Assembly (NCBI GenBank): GCA_958439195.1
Contig: OY288160.1
Coordinates: 248,001 to 312,000, forward strand
DNA length: 64,000 nt
Direction: 5' to 3'
DNA from: an uncultured Paracoccaceae bacterium
Lineage (GTDB): Bacteria > Pseudomonadota > Alphaproteobacteria > Rhodobacterales > Rhodobacteraceae
Shown here: piece by piece, positions 17,645-27,956 of the stretch
Layout of the letters: each line of letters opens with the position of its first letter
Position numbering within the stretch: the stretch's first letter is position 1
Program-made: the position numbers and the translations under genes
Notes under the pieces: generated by a model
The model's database searches: none
What the model was told of the DNA's origin: nothing
What the model saw: only the letters and a program-made list of their open reading frames with translations

Positions 17645-18382
17645 ATGACGGCGCTGCCAAGGGCGACGGAAAAGGCGCTGGGGCTGGTGATTGACCTGGA
17701 TACTTGCGTTGGCTGTCATGCTTGTGTGACCGCCTGCAAGGGGTGGAACGATCAGGGGTATGGCGTGCCGCTGTCGGATCAGGAACCCTATGGCGCCCAT
17801 CCGTCTGGGACGTTCCTCAACCGCGTTCACAGCTATGCCGTGCAACCTGTTGATGCTGCTGCGCAAATCGTGAACTTTCCGCGATCCTGCCTGCATTGCG
17901 CGGATGCGCCTTGCGTGACGGTTTGCCCGACCGGGGCAAGTTACAAGCGGGTGGAGGATGGCATCGTTCTGGTGAATGAGGATGCCTGTATCGGCTGTGG
18001 GCTGTGCGCCTGGGCCTGCCCCTATGGCGCGCGGGAGATGGATGCGGCGGCGGGGGTGATGAAGAAATGCACGCTCTGCGTGGACCGCATCTATAACGAG
18101 AACCTGCCCGAAGAGGACCGCGAGCCTGCCTGTGTGCGGACCTGCCCCACGGGGGCGCGGCATTTTGGCGATTTGGGCGACCCGGAAAGTGCGGTGAGCC
18201 GGTTGGTGGCAGAGCGGGAGGGGTTTGCCTTGATGCCGGACATGGGGACAAAGCCGGTGAACCGCTATTTGCCACCGCGCAAGAAGGACCGGATGCAGGA
18301 GGCGAGTTTGCTTGCGCCGTTGCTGGACATACAGGCCACGGGGTTTGCCGGATGGCTGGACCGCGTGTTGGGGAAGATGTGA
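17645..18382 (+). CDS. soeB: Sulfite dehydrogenase iron-sulfur subunit SoeB
   Basis: A 245-residue four-cluster ferredoxin-type subunit of the DmsB/NrfC kind. The first motif has cysteines 21, 24, 27 and 31 (TCVGCHACVTAC), followed by CLHCADAPCVTVCP, ACIGCGLCAWACPYGA and KCTLC with a final CVRTCPTGA. It carries electrons from SoeA to the membrane subunit. The ATG at 17645 follows a GGAAGGG. Unlike the other gene pairs of this operon, it is separated from soeA by a 64-base gap holding two palindromes. Confidence 0.87.
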   Translation: MTALPRATEKALGLVIDLDTCVGCHACVTACKGWNDQGYGVPLSDQEPYGAHPSGTFLNRVHSYAVQPVDAAAQIVNFPRSCLHCADAPCVTVCPTGASYKRVEDGIVLVNEDACIGCGLCAWACPYGAREMDAAAGVMKKCTLCVDRIYNENLPEEDREPACVRTCPTGARHFGDLGDPESAVSRLVAEREGFALMPDMGTKPVNRYLPPRKKDRMQEASLLAPLLDIQATGFAGWLDRVLGKM

Positions 18383-19255
18383 ATGAATCCGGCACCTTCT
18401 GTCATTGTCTTTACAGTTCTGTCGGGGATGGGATTCGGATTTCTGGCGTTGCTGGGGGTTTTTGGCGCGACGGGGGCTGCGGCGTTTTTCTTGTGGGGCA
18501 TTGGCTATGGGCTGGCGGTGGCGGGGTTGGTGGCGTCAGCCTTTCATCTGGGCAATCCGCAGCGGGCCTTGTTGGCATTTACGCAGTGGCGGACAAGCTG
18601 GCTGTCGCGGGAGGCCTGGGCTTCGGTGGTGACGCTGGGGCTGTTTGCGCCGCAGGCTTTGGCGGATTGGCTGGGGTTTGACTGGGGGCGGGGATTTGGG
18701 ATGGCGGGGGCTGTGGGCGTGGCGTTGACGGTGTTCTGCACGTCGATGATCTATGCCCAGATCCGGGCGGTGCCGCGTTGGCATCACTGGACGGTGCCTG
18801 CGGTGTTTTTGGCCTATGCCGCGACTGGGGGGCTGGTGATGGGTGGGTTTTCGCCGTTGGCGGTGCCTGCGCTGTGTGTGTTGGGGGTGGTGATGGCGAT
18901 CCACTGGCATTACGGGGCGCGGGCCTTTGCGCGGGCGGGGCAGACGATGGGAACCGCGACCGGGTTGGGCGGCATCGGTGCGGTGTCGGTGTTCGAGCAA
19001 CCGCATACCGGCGGGAATTATCTGATGCGTGAGATGATTTACGTGGTGGGGCGCAAGCATGCCGAACGGGTGCGGATGATTGCGATGGTGTTTTCCGTGA
19101 TGCTGCCGGTGATTGCGCTGGCTTATGTGCCGGGGTTGGTGGGGGTGGCGCTGGCGGTGCTGACGCATCTGGTGGGGGCATTGGCGCAGCGCTGGCTGTT
19201 CTTTGCGGAAGCGGAGCATGTGGTGGTGCTGTATTACGGGCAGCGGGTGGCGTGA
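18383..19255 (+). CDS. soeC: Sulfite dehydrogenase membrane anchor SoeC (DmsC/NrfD-like)
   Basis: A 290-residue integral membrane protein with about eight hydrophobic segments and the DmsC family look (SAFHLGNPQRALLAFTQWRTSWLSREAW). It is expected to anchor SoeAB to the inner face of the membrane and give electrons to quinone. It begins directly after the soeB stop, and its end is followed by a short gap, so it probably closes the xsc-soe operon or is followed by the hypothetical gene at 19297. Confidence 0.87.
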   Translation: MNPAPSVIVFTVLSGMGFGFLALLGVFGATGAAAFFLWGIGYGLAVAGLVASAFHLGNPQRALLAFTQWRTSWLSREAWASVVTLGLFAPQALADWLGFDWGRGFGMAGAVGVALTVFCTSMIYAQIRAVPRWHHWTVPAVFLAYAATGGLVMGGFSPLAVPALCVLGVVMAIHWHYGARAFARAGQTMGTATGLGGIGAVSVFEQPHTGGNYLMREMIYVVGRKHAERVRMIAMVFSVMLPVIALAYVPGLVGVALAVLTHLVGALAQRWLFFAEAEHVVVLYYGQRVA

Positions 19256-19296
19256 AGCGCGGGCTGCGCTAGGTTGCGTGGCGGGAGGCGCTGCCG

Positions 19297-19980
19297 TTGT
19301 TCATTCTGACGCCTGAGACGATCTGGAATCCCCATGTGCTGGAGATGCGGCAGGTGCCGCGGCGCGTATTTGGGCGGGTGATGATCTTTCCGCGCCGCAT
19401 CTCGGGACGCGGGGGGGCGAGTCTTGGCCTGTGGCTGCGGTTGATCTTTGAGATGGAGGTGCTGCGCTATCTGCTGGCGCTGGTGCCGTTTCTGGTGCTG
19501 GCGGTGATGTATCCCCGCTATGCGGGCGCGATTGCGCAGGCGCCGTTGCCGATGCTGGTGGTGATTTATTTCTTTGAGGCCAAGGTGTTGCGCCTGTCGC
19601 GGGACGGGGCGAAGCGGCTGGCCCCGGCAGCGGAGGTGGAGCGGGGGCTGGACCTGTTGCGGGTGCGGGCGGTGGCGGTGCTGGGCAAGATCGCGGCAGG
19701 GCGGGGGTTGGCGGAGGGGCGGCTGCATCTGGTGGTGGAACAGTCGGACCTGTGGCGGATGCCGCCTTTGACGCTGGTTTCGGTGCAGTCGGAGGCGGGG
19801 CCGAAGGTGCTGGCCCTGACGGACGAGGAGCGGGGGCTGGTAGCGGGGCTGTTTGATGACGCGTTTTCCGAGCGGGATTTGCTGCGGATCAATCTGGCGT
19901 CGAATGAGTGTTTGCGGGATGTGGGGTTTGATGTGCGGGGCGTTTCGGCCCATGCGCGGTTGGCGGCGCTGATCGGGTAG
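19297..19980 (+). CDS. Conserved-type hypothetical membrane protein
   Basis: A 227-residue protein I do not recognise. The start is probably TTG at 19297, eight bases after GGGAGG. Residues about 50-85 contain two neighbouring hydrophobic stretches (YLLALVPFLVLAVMYP and LPMLVVIYFF). The C-terminal half is soluble with charged helices. It lies 41 bases after soeC and could be read from the same transcript, and ends seven bases from the convergent VWA gene. Confidence 0.6.
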   Translation: MFILTPETIWNPHVLEMRQVPRRVFGRVMIFPRRISGRGGASLGLWLRLIFEMEVLRYLLALVPFLVLAVMYPRYAGAIAQAPLPMLVVIYFFEAKVLRLSRDGAKRLAPAAEVERGLDLLRVRAVAVLGKIAAGRGLAEGRLHLVVEQSDLWRMPPLTLVSVQSEAGPKVLALTDEERGLVAGLFDDAFSERDLLRINLASNECLRDVGFDVRGVSAHARLAALIG

Positions 19981-19987
19981 CGTTCGG

Positions 19988-21247
19988 CTAGGCGGACAGG
20001 TCCAGCAGGGTTCCCCATGCGGGCTGCGGGGCGTGGCGGGCATCGGGGACGGCCCAGATCACCGGGAAACGCGGCGGCGGGGGCAGGGGTGCCTCCAGGT
20101 CTGTCAGGATGATCAGGATGGAGGGGTTCAGGGTTGCCGCGGCCGTGAGGGCGGGGGCGAAGTCTGTGCCGCCGCCGCGTGGGGCGTTCAGCGCGCGCAG
20201 TTGGGCAGGCCATGTGGCGGGGTCGAGACGCAGGGGCGGGGCGGGGGTATCGTCGAAGGGGATGAGGTGGATTTCCGCGCGGGTGCGGCGGGCGATGCTG
20301 GTGACTTCTGCCATGAGGAGGGTCAGGGCGTCGTCGGTGATGCTGGACGAGGTGTCGAGTGCGATCACCACGCGGGGGGCGGGGCTGTGGCGGGCGGTGG
20401 CGGGTTGGAAGGCGGGTTCGGGGCGGTTCTCCAACCGTGCCTGCGCCATGGTGGCGATCCATTGGCGGGCGGGGCGACGGTGGGTGGGGTGCGGGCGGTC
20501 CAGCGTGGCGCGGGTCAGGAGGCGGCGCAGGATCACTTCCCATGGGGTTTGCGGGGTGGGGATGTCGGCGAGGCGCAGGCCTGCGGCGCCGAGGCCGCGC
20601 CCGGCGAGGCGGCCCGCTTCCAGCGCACGGGCGAGGTGGCGTTGCCAATCGGCGGGGGTGGGGGTGTCGGGTTGGTCGGTTGGCCCGGTCTCGGGGTGGA
20701 GGTCGGGGCCGTGGCCTTGGGCTGTGGCATAGGCGCGGGCGCGGTCGGACGCGCCGCCCTTGCCGGACCCATCGCGCAGGCGGTGATAGAGGCGGTCCAC
20801 GTCCCATTCTGACAGGGCCTGTTGCGGGGAGGGGCTTGTGTCGAAAGTGGCGGTGAGCAGGGCCGTCAGGGTGAGGGCGGGGCGGGGCAGGGCATAGCCT
20901 GCGGCGAGGAGGGTTTCGTTGACGATGGCATCGGCGGCGATTTGCCAGAGGCGGGCATCAAAGCGGTCGCCCATGCGGGCCTGCATGTCACCCAGACGGG
21001 GGGAGTGGCGGAGCGCCACATGCAGGATGTGATGGGCGGCGGTGCCGATCTGTTCGTGCCGGGGGAGCGTATCAAATTCCGGGCCGTAATGGATGGTTTG
21101 TCCCGTGGTTTCGGCGGCGGGTCCGTGGTCGCGGTCACGGTGGTTGCACCACAGGGCGAGTGCGGCGAGGGCGGGGTCTTGTTCATTGAGCGCGCGCAGG
21201 GCGGTTGTGGCGCGGGTGGAGTGGCGGGTCGGGTGGGGTGCCTTCAT
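19988..21247 (-). CDS. VWA-like protein with DUF2201-type metallopeptidase domain
   Basis: A 419-residue protein. The N-terminal half holds a putative metal site, HHILHVALRHSPR, in a DUF2201-like domain. The C-terminal half is a von Willebrand A-like domain with the MIDAS motif DTSSS and a later GGGTDFAPAL. Such proteins pair with MoxR ATPases, as here: its start overlaps the stop of the MoxR gene. They are thought to act together as a chaperone or metal-insertion system; the client is unknown. Many prolines and arginines in the linker. Confidence 0.8.
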   Translation of the reverse strand: MKAPHPTRHSTRATTALRALNEQDPALAALALWCNHRDRDHGPAAETTGQTIHYGPEFDTLPRHEQIGTAAHHILHVALRHSPRLGDMQARMGDRFDARLWQIAADAIVNETLLAAGYALPRPALTLTALLTATFDTSPSPQQALSEWDVDRLYHRLRDGSGKGGASDRARAYATAQGHGPDLHPETGPTDQPDTPTPADWQRHLARALEAGRLAGRGLGAAGLRLADIPTPQTPWEVILRRLLTRATLDRPHPTHRRPARQWIATMAQARLENRPEPAFQPATARHSPAPRVVIALDTSSSITDDALTLLMAEVTSIARRTRAEIHLIPFDDTPAPPLRLDPATWPAQLRALNAPRGGGTDFAPALTAAATLNPSILIILTDLEAPLPPPPRFPVIWAVPDARHAPQPAWGTLLDLSA

Positions 21248-22362
21248 TCCAGACTTTGGGCCTGCCGCTCGGCGCGGTAATCGGCATAGGCGGGAGAGGT
21301 GCGGAAGGCGTCGGTCAGGTTTTGAGCGAGCGCCTTGTGGATCAGGAGTTCAAACCCGTGAGTGGTGAGTTCGGCGAGGGGCAGGCGGGCGAAGGGGGCG
21401 TCGGGGCGCAGGCGGGGAAGGTGGCGCAGTTCGGCCAGCACCTCGATCACCTTTGGCATCGTTGTGGCATTGGCGGCGCCGATGAGGCCGTAGGTGAGGG
21501 CGGTGAGGCCGGTCATGGTGGTGGGGTAAAGGTCGGGGCGTTTGGCCTTTGGTGCCTCTAGCAAATCAGCGATCTGGACGTTGGTCGCAAGTTCCTGAAC
21601 CAGCAGGAGGAATTCGGCGGCGGCGGCGTCACCGATGGTGCCTGCGATGACCGGGTCGCGCAGGCGTTGGTCGGGCAAGGCGTGCAGGATTTGCGAGACG
21701 CGCGCCCAGGAGCGAGGGGTGCAGGCGATGGTGAGGCCGCGGCGGATGCTGTCTTCGGTGGTTTCCAAGAGGTCGGGGCGGGTGCGGATGAAGGTGATGA
21801 CGGCGGGGTGCAGGTTTTGCGGCACGGCATAGCGGGTGAGCCAATCTGTCGCCTCGGCCCGGATGTGCAGGTGGATGAGGCGGTCGGACAGGGCGGTGCC
21901 CATGTCATAGGCGATGGCGCCATCATCGATGCCATTGCCGGCGGCGATGATGAGGCAGGTATCGGGCAGGCGGTGGCGGCCCACGCGGCGTTCCTGCAAC
22001 AGGCCGTAGACGGTAGGTTGCAGGGTGGGGGCGGCGGCGGTGAGTTCGTCAAGGAACAGGATGGCAGGACGGGCGGGATCATCTGGCAGGTCTTCGGGGC
22101 GATACCAGACGGTGCGCTGGTTGGCGTGGTCGTAGAAGGGCAGGCCGCGCAGATCCTGTGGTTCGATGGTGGTGAGGCGCAGGTCGAAAAGCTGTGCGCC
22201 GGTTTCGGTGGCCAGTTGGGTGACGATGTCGGTCTTGCCGATACCGGGGCGGCCGTGGAGCATCCAAGAGGCGGTGAGGGTGCCCGCGCCTTGGGCGGCA
22301 TGGGCGGCGCGGAGGATGTCAAGCGCGTCGCCTGCCGAAACGGGACTGGTGTTCACGGTCAT
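21244..22362 (-). CDS. MoxR-family AAA+ ATPase
   Basis: A 372-residue ATPase with Walker A GRPGIGKTD near residue 48, Walker B ILFLDELTAA, and sensor region LIIAAGNGIDDGA. MoxR proteins remodel or activate partner enzymes with a VWA protein. The 4-base overlap with the downstream VWA gene means the two are made together. The first 20 residues are short and lead straight into the ATPase. No client gene is evident next to the pair, although the Soe and Nar molybdoenzymes lie within reach. Confidence 0.85.
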   Translation of the reverse strand: MTVNTSPVSAGDALDILRAAHAAQGAGTLTASWMLHGRPGIGKTDIVTQLATETGAQLFDLRLTTIEPQDLRGLPFYDHANQRTVWYRPEDLPDDPARPAILFLDELTAAAPTLQPTVYGLLQERRVGRHRLPDTCLIIAAGNGIDDGAIAYDMGTALSDRLIHLHIRAEATDWLTRYAVPQNLHPAVITFIRTRPDLLETTEDSIRRGLTIACTPRSWARVSQILHALPDQRLRDPVIAGTIGDAAAAEFLLLVQELATNVQIADLLEAPKAKRPDLYPTTMTGLTALTYGLIGAANATTMPKVIEVLAELRHLPRLRPDAPFARLPLAELTTHGFELLIHKALAQNLTDAFRTSPAYADYRAERQAQSLE

Positions 22363-22538
22363 TTGGGGCGCGGTCCTTTGGTCTGATGTTCGCCTTAGCG
22401 TAGGCTGCTGTGCGATTTCGGCAAGCCGGGGATGGCCGGGGATGGTTGTCCTTGGGCGGGGGGGGGCCTATGAGGGGCCGCGCGCGCGCGAGATTGCGCG
22501 ACAGGCGGGGCAGCGCGAAAGACGGGAAGGCAGACGAG

Positions 22539-23366
22539 ATGGGCGAGATTGAATTGGCGACGCTGGTGCCAGTGATTGTGGCGCTGATCGTGGCGGGGGC
22601 GGCGATCGGGCTGCTGGCGGGGTTGTTCGGGATCGGCGGCGGGGCGATTTCCGTGCCAGTGTTCTTTGAACTGTTCCGGGTGCTGGATTACCCTGAGGCG
22701 GTGCAGATGCCGATGGCGGTGGGCACATCGCTGGCGGTGATCATTCCCACATCGCTGAATTCCGCGCGGGGGCATTATCTGCGCGGCACGGTGGATATGG
22801 AGCTGATCAAGCTGTGGGCGGTGCCGGTGATTTTGGGCGTGCTGGCGGGGTCTGTCATCGCGCGCTATGCCGATCCGGTGGTGTTTCAGTTGGTGTTCAT
22901 CGCGGTGGCGGTGGTCAACGCGGCAAAGCTGTTGCTGGGCGGTGCCGGGTGGCGGCTGGCCGAGGGGTTGCCGGGCAAGGGTGTCTTGCGGGCCTATGGC
23001 GGGGTGATCGGGGTATTGTCTGCGCTTATGGGTATTGGTGGCGGGGCGATCACCAACCTGTTGCTGACGCTGCATGGCTATGACATTCGCCGGGCGATTT
23101 CGACGGCTTCGGCGGTGGGTATCCTGATCGCGCTGCCGGGGACGATTGGCTATGTGGCGGCGGGCTGGGGCAAGCCGGGGTTGCCGGTGGATGCGCTGGG
23201 CTATGTCAGTGTGCTGACTTTTGCGCTGACGATCCCCACGACGCTGTTGACGACGCGGTTGGGTGTGCGGTTGGCGCACAGCCTGTCCAAGCGGGTGCTG
23301 GAGACGGGGTTCGGGTTGTTCCTGTTGACGGTCTGCGCGCGGTTCGTTTGGGATATCCTGGCCTGA
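22539..23366 (+). CDS. TauE/SafE-family membrane permease
   Basis: A 275-residue membrane protein with the duplicated family motif GLLAGLFGIGGGAISVPVFF near residue 25 and ALMGIGGGAITNLLL near 165. It belongs to a different branch from the TauE in the xsc operon (longer, with the GIGGG motifs intact). It probably exports a sulfur-containing or organic anion; the substrate cannot be read from sequence. The ATG at 22539 has GGGAAGG eight bases upstream. The SDR gene follows after 29 bases. Confidence 0.85.
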   Translation: MGEIELATLVPVIVALIVAGAAIGLLAGLFGIGGGAISVPVFFELFRVLDYPEAVQMPMAVGTSLAVIIPTSLNSARGHYLRGTVDMELIKLWAVPVILGVLAGSVIARYADPVVFQLVFIAVAVVNAAKLLLGGAGWRLAEGLPGKGVLRAYGGVIGVLSALMGIGGGAITNLLLTLHGYDIRRAISTASAVGILIALPGTIGYVAAGWGKPGLPVDALGYVSVLTFALTIPTTLLTTRLGVRLAHSLSKRVLETGFGLFLLTVCARFVWDILA

Positions 23367-23395
23367 AGGCGGGGGCCTGATTTCAGGGAGGATAC

Positions 23396-24157
23396 ATGAC
23401 ACTTGCAGTGGTGACGGCCGGAACCTCGGCCATCGGGCGGCATCTGGTGGTGGCGCTGGCGGGGGCCGGGCATGATGTGGCGCTGACCCATCTGGGCAGC
23501 GCAGACATGGCCGCGCAGGTGGAGCGTGAGGTGGCGGCGCTGGGGCGGCGCTGCCTAAGCGTGGAAGCCGATGCCGGGGATGAGGCGGCGGTGACGGCGT
23601 TTCACGACCGGGCCGCGGAGTGGGCGGGCTGTGCGCCATCGGTTCTGGTGAACAATGCAGGGATACAGACCTGGGCCGGATTGCTGGACCTGGCGGTGGA
23701 GCAGTGGGACGCGGTGATGCGGACCAACCTGCGGGGGACGTTTCTGAACACGCAGGCCGCGGCGCGGTTGATGATTGCGGGCGGCGTGAAGGGGGCGGTG
23801 GTCAACCTTGGGTCTGGTTGCAACAAAGTGGCGTTTCCGAAACTGGTTGACTACACGGCATCCAAGGGCGGGATCGAGCAGTTTACCAAATCAGCGGCCT
23901 GCGAGTTGGGGCCGCATGGCATAAGGGTGAATTGCGTGGCCCCCGGCGCGGTGGCGACGGAGCGGACGGCGGCCGAAGCCGGGGATTATGCCGGGACGTG
24001 GAGCCCGATCACCCCCCTGCGGCGGGTGGGGACGCCCGCGGATATTGCCGGGCCGGTGCTGTTTTTCTGTTCGCCCGCGGCGGATTTCGTGACCGGGCAG
24101 ACGCTATGGGTGGATGGGGGCGTGTTTTCGCAGGCGCCCTGGCCTTACCCCACCTAG
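23396..24157 (+). CDS. Short-chain dehydrogenase/reductase
   Basis: A 253-residue classical SDR. The nucleotide loop is TAGTSAIGRHL, a departure from the usual TGxxxGIG. NNAG, the catalytic serine (LGSGCNK) and YTASKGGIEQFTKSAACELG with its YxxxK pair are present, and the PG motif after VNCVAPGAV is normal. Substrate unknown. The gene likely shares a transcript with the TauE/SafE gene before it. Its stop overlaps the stop of the convergent sensor kinase at CTAG. Confidence 0.85.
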   Translation: MTLAVVTAGTSAIGRHLVVALAGAGHDVALTHLGSADMAAQVEREVAALGRRCLSVEADAGDEAAVTAFHDRAAEWAGCAPSVLVNNAGIQTWAGLLDLAVEQWDAVMRTNLRGTFLNTQAAARLMIAGGVKGAVVNLGSGCNKVAFPKLVDYTASKGGIEQFTKSAACELGPHGIRVNCVAPGAVATERTAAEAGDYAGTWSPITPLRRVGTPADIAGPVLFFCSPAADFVTGQTLWVDGGVFSQAPWPYPT

Positions 24158-27100
24158 TTTGCCGCAGCGGCCGTCGCGGGTTGGGCCGGGGCCTTTTCGC
24201 CGCCCAGATGGCGGGTCAGCAAGGCGCGCAGCGTGGCACCGGATACTGGTTTTACGAGGTAATCGGACATGCCCGCCGAAAGCGCCAGGTCGCGTTCCGC
24301 ATCGCGGGCATTGCCTGTCAGGCCAATGATCGGCACGGCGGATTTGGCGGTGGGCAGGGCGCGGATGCGGCGGGTGGCTTCGATCCCGTCCATGATGGGC
24401 ATCTGGCTGTCGATCAGCACAAGGTCGAAATCGGTGTCGAGAACGGCCTGCACTGCCTCGGCCCCGTTGGTGGCGGTGGTGGCGATCAGGCCCAGATTGG
24501 CCAGCAGTGCTGCCGTCAGGTCAAGGTTCAGCGGGTTGTCATCCACAACAAGTGCGCGCCGACCGGAATGGGCAGGTGCGGCGCGTGGGGTGGGTGGGAC
24601 AGGCGGGGCAGGTTGCAGCGCGGCGGGTGCCTGGAACAAAGCCACAAGGCGCGTGATCAGGACATCGGGTTCCGCCGGTTTTAGAACCATGTCGCGGAAG
24701 CCTTCGGCATGGGCGCGTTCGACGATGTCCTGCCCGCCCTTGTGGGCCAAGAGGAGCAGCGGGGGCGTCGAAGAGCCGTGGCGGCCACGCAACCGGGTTG
24801 CCGTGGCAAAGCCGTCGCTGCCGGGCATCCGGCTGTCGATCAGGATGGCGTCGAAGGGATCGGTGCCGAAGTCGGGCAGGCGGGTGGCGCAGGATACGGT
24901 GGCCCCAGCGGCGCGCAGGTGGGTGGCGATCGCCTCGGCCGCGTTGGGGAAATCGTCGATCACCAGCAGCTTGCGATTGGCAAGCGGCGGGCGGGTGGCG
25001 TGCCAGTCTTTTGGCAAAGATTGCGCGTTTGGCAGGGACTGGAGAGGAAGATTTACCCAGAAGGTGCTGCCTTGGCCGGGTTGGCTTTGGACGCCCACCT
25101 CGCCTTGCATCAGATCGACAAGCTGGCGACAGATCGCCAGACCAAGGCCGCTGCCACCATAGAGGCGGGCGGTGGAATCCTCGGCCTGTGAGAAGCGTTC
25201 GAAAAGACGGCCGATCTGTTCTGTGGACATGCCGATGCCGGTATCGGTGATGGCAAAGTGCAGGCCACCCTGGGGAAGGGCGCGGACCGCAAGCGTGATT
25301 TCCCCGCGCTGGGTGAATTTCAGCGCGTTGGTCAGCAGGTTCATCAGGATTTGGGTCACCCGCAGCGGATCGCCGATAAACTGGCGGGGCAGGGTGGGAT
25401 CGGTCTGGACGATGAGTTCGATGCCTTTTTCGGCGGTCGCGGCGGCGATGGTGTCGATGGCGGATTTGATTACGGAGGCCAGCCGGAATTCGGTTTGTTC
25501 GATGTTCAGCTTGCCTGCCTCGACCTTGGACAGGTCCAGCACATCGTTGACGATCATCAAAAGGTGGCGACCGGAAGCCTGCACCTTGCGGATATAGTCA
25601 CGCTGGTGATCGGCCAGCGGGCTGCCGAGGAGGAGTTCGGCAAAGCCCAGCACGGCATTGATGGGCGAGCGCAGTTCATGGCTCATATGCGCGAGAAATT
25701 CGGTTTTCAATTGCGCGGCCTGTTCGGCGATGTCGCGGGCGGCGGCAAGCTGGCGGCTGGCGAGATAGGCGTTGGAAATGTCGTCGATGACCAGAACCGC
25801 CCCGGCATCGGGATTGCGCGGGTCGATGGCATTGGCGCGCAGGGCCACCCAGAGGGTGCTGCCATCCCCGCGACGGATTTCGGTATTCACGCTGAATACG
25901 GCGCCAAGAGCCATTTCGGCGGTGGCCTGATCGCGCAGCTTTGCCCATTCCTGCTGATCGCGGAAGATCGGATCCAGCGGGGTGCCGATCAGTTGCTGTT
26001 GGGGGATCAGCAAAAGCTGGGACAGGGACGGGTTGCAGGTGCGGATTACGCCGTCGCGTAGCAGGGCGATGCCGCTGGCGGCGGTTCCGAGCAGGGTGAA
26101 CAGTTCCTCATTCAGGCGGGAGAGTTCGTCGGTCCTCAGGGCAACCTGCGCTTCGAGCGTGCGTTGATGCGCAGCAAGGGCCGCTTCGGCGCGGCGTTTG
26201 ACGGTGATGTCGTTCCAGAGGGTGAAGACTTCCACCTCGTCGCCATTGCGGACGGCGGAGAGTAGCACTTCGAACAGGATCGGGGTGCCATCGGCGCGGA
26301 GATGTTCCCAGTCGAATTTCAGATTGCCCTCTCTGAGGACCATCTGGTGGAGGCGGTCGGATTTATCGACCGACACTTCGCCATCGGGCTGATATTCGGG
26401 AGAGATGTCTTCGGGTGTCAGGCCGACGAAGGTTTGTCCCTGCGGGTAGCCCAGAAGGGCGAGTGCGGCGGCGTTTGCTTCGGCAAAGCGGCCGTGGCGG
26501 ATGACGGCGGTGGCCTGGGCGGAATGGTGGAAGGTGCGGCGAAAGCGTTCTTCGCTTTGTGCCAATCGGGTGGCTGCGCGGGCCGCTTCGGCGCGGGCCG
26601 ACAGGCGGGCCGCGGCGTGTTCGATCAGCGACTGGTCTTCGCGGGGCAGCGGGTGGATGGACCCGCGCACCGGGCAGAGGATGGCGATTTCGCCTTGGAT
26701 GCTGCCTTCGATCTGGACGGGCTGGCGATGGGTCGGGGTGGTGCCGGGCGGCAGGTCATCATGTGTGGTTCCAAACAGGCTGATGCGGAAGCGAGCCTGT
26801 CCGGGGGTGCCGTTTTGGGGGCTGCCGATGCCGGTGCCCAGCGCATCGGCCAGATCGGCCAGAATGTCGGGCATGGGGCGGGTCATGTCTTCGGTCGCAA
26901 GCGAGACACGGTGCAGGCAATCCTGCTGGCGCAGGCGGCGGCGCAGGGCATCGGCGATGTCGGCGCGGGCGGCAAGCGCGCGGTCAAGCCGGCTGCGCAG
27001 AAAGACCGTGGTGCCCAAAGCGACGGCCATCGCCAGCACGAGCGCGCCAAGAATGATGGGAAGGTGATCGGCGCTGATGCCAAGGAGGGTGAAATCGCCG

Positions 27101-27956
27101 CCGCCCATCCAGTGATCCTCGATCGCGCGGATGCGGTCGGCGGGGATGCGGGAAAAGCCGTTTGCCAGCGTGGCGAAAAGCGCGCTGTTGCCATCGGCCA
27201 CGGCCCAATGAACCGCGATGTCGAGGATGGGCGCGCTGTGGGTGAAATCGGCCGCGAGCCCGGCGCGGGCGAAAATGGCGTTGCCCATCGGGATGGGCAG
27301 GCAGAACAGATCTTGCGTGCCGTCGCGTGCGGCCTGTGTCATCGTGTTGCCGGACGGAAAGATAAGCAGGTCAGCGCCGTTTTCGGCCAGAATTGGTATG
27401 CAGGGGCTGCTGGCGCGCACACCGACGGTTTGATCGGCAATATCCTTCAGCGAGGCAAAGGGAAGCGCGTCCGCGTTTTCCGGGACGGGCTGGAACAGCG
27501 CATAGGACAGGTCAAGGAATGCAGGGGCGTAATCAAGCCAGTTGCTGCGGTCTTGTGACATGATGGCCATGTCGACCACATCGACGGCACCGGCGGTGAT
27601 CTGGTCGTTGAGGCCGATCCAGGCACCTTGTCGCAGCGTGACAGGAATACCGGTGATGGCCGACCATTCGGCCCAGAGATCGGCGCGGATGCCTGAAATG
27701 GCGCCGTCTGCTTCAAATTTTGCGTAGGGGGGAAGGGGTTCCGGGATGACGACCGTCAGCGAAGGAGCGGCGCTGTCTTGTGCCTGAGCGGGGGGGAGAG
27801 GAGGGTGGCGGAGGTCAGGGAAGCAGTCAGGATCGCGGCTGTCAGAATGAGAAGGCGGGCAGGGCCTGCGCCAAGGGGCAGCCATGACAGCCGGGCCGGT
27901 CGTGTGAGTGCGGGCGGGGCGCTGACGTGGCGCGTCCTCTGCCGTCGTGAACTCAT
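24154..27956 (-). CDS. Hybrid sensor histidine kinase with solute-binding sensor, PAS and two receiver domains; apparent frameshift in the signal peptide
   Basis: A BvgS-like protein of about 1270 residues. Order: periplasmic SBP_bac_3-like sensor (LTVVIPEPLPPYAKFEADG onward), one transmembrane helix (ILGALVLAMAVALGTTVFL), a cysteine-containing linker, two PAS regions, HisKA with H in SHELRSPINAVLGFAELL, HATPase (DTGIGMS, GGSGLGLAI), then two receiver domains with aspartates in LIDSRMPG and LIDSQMPIMDG. No Hpt domain. The signal peptide (RLLILTAAILTASLTSATLL) is encoded from an ATG at 27956, but in another frame. The frames would join at the C7 tract at 27790-27796 if one C were added. In the main frame the N-terminus could only start at 27999 or 27885 with arginine-rich nonsense. 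Confidence 0.85.
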
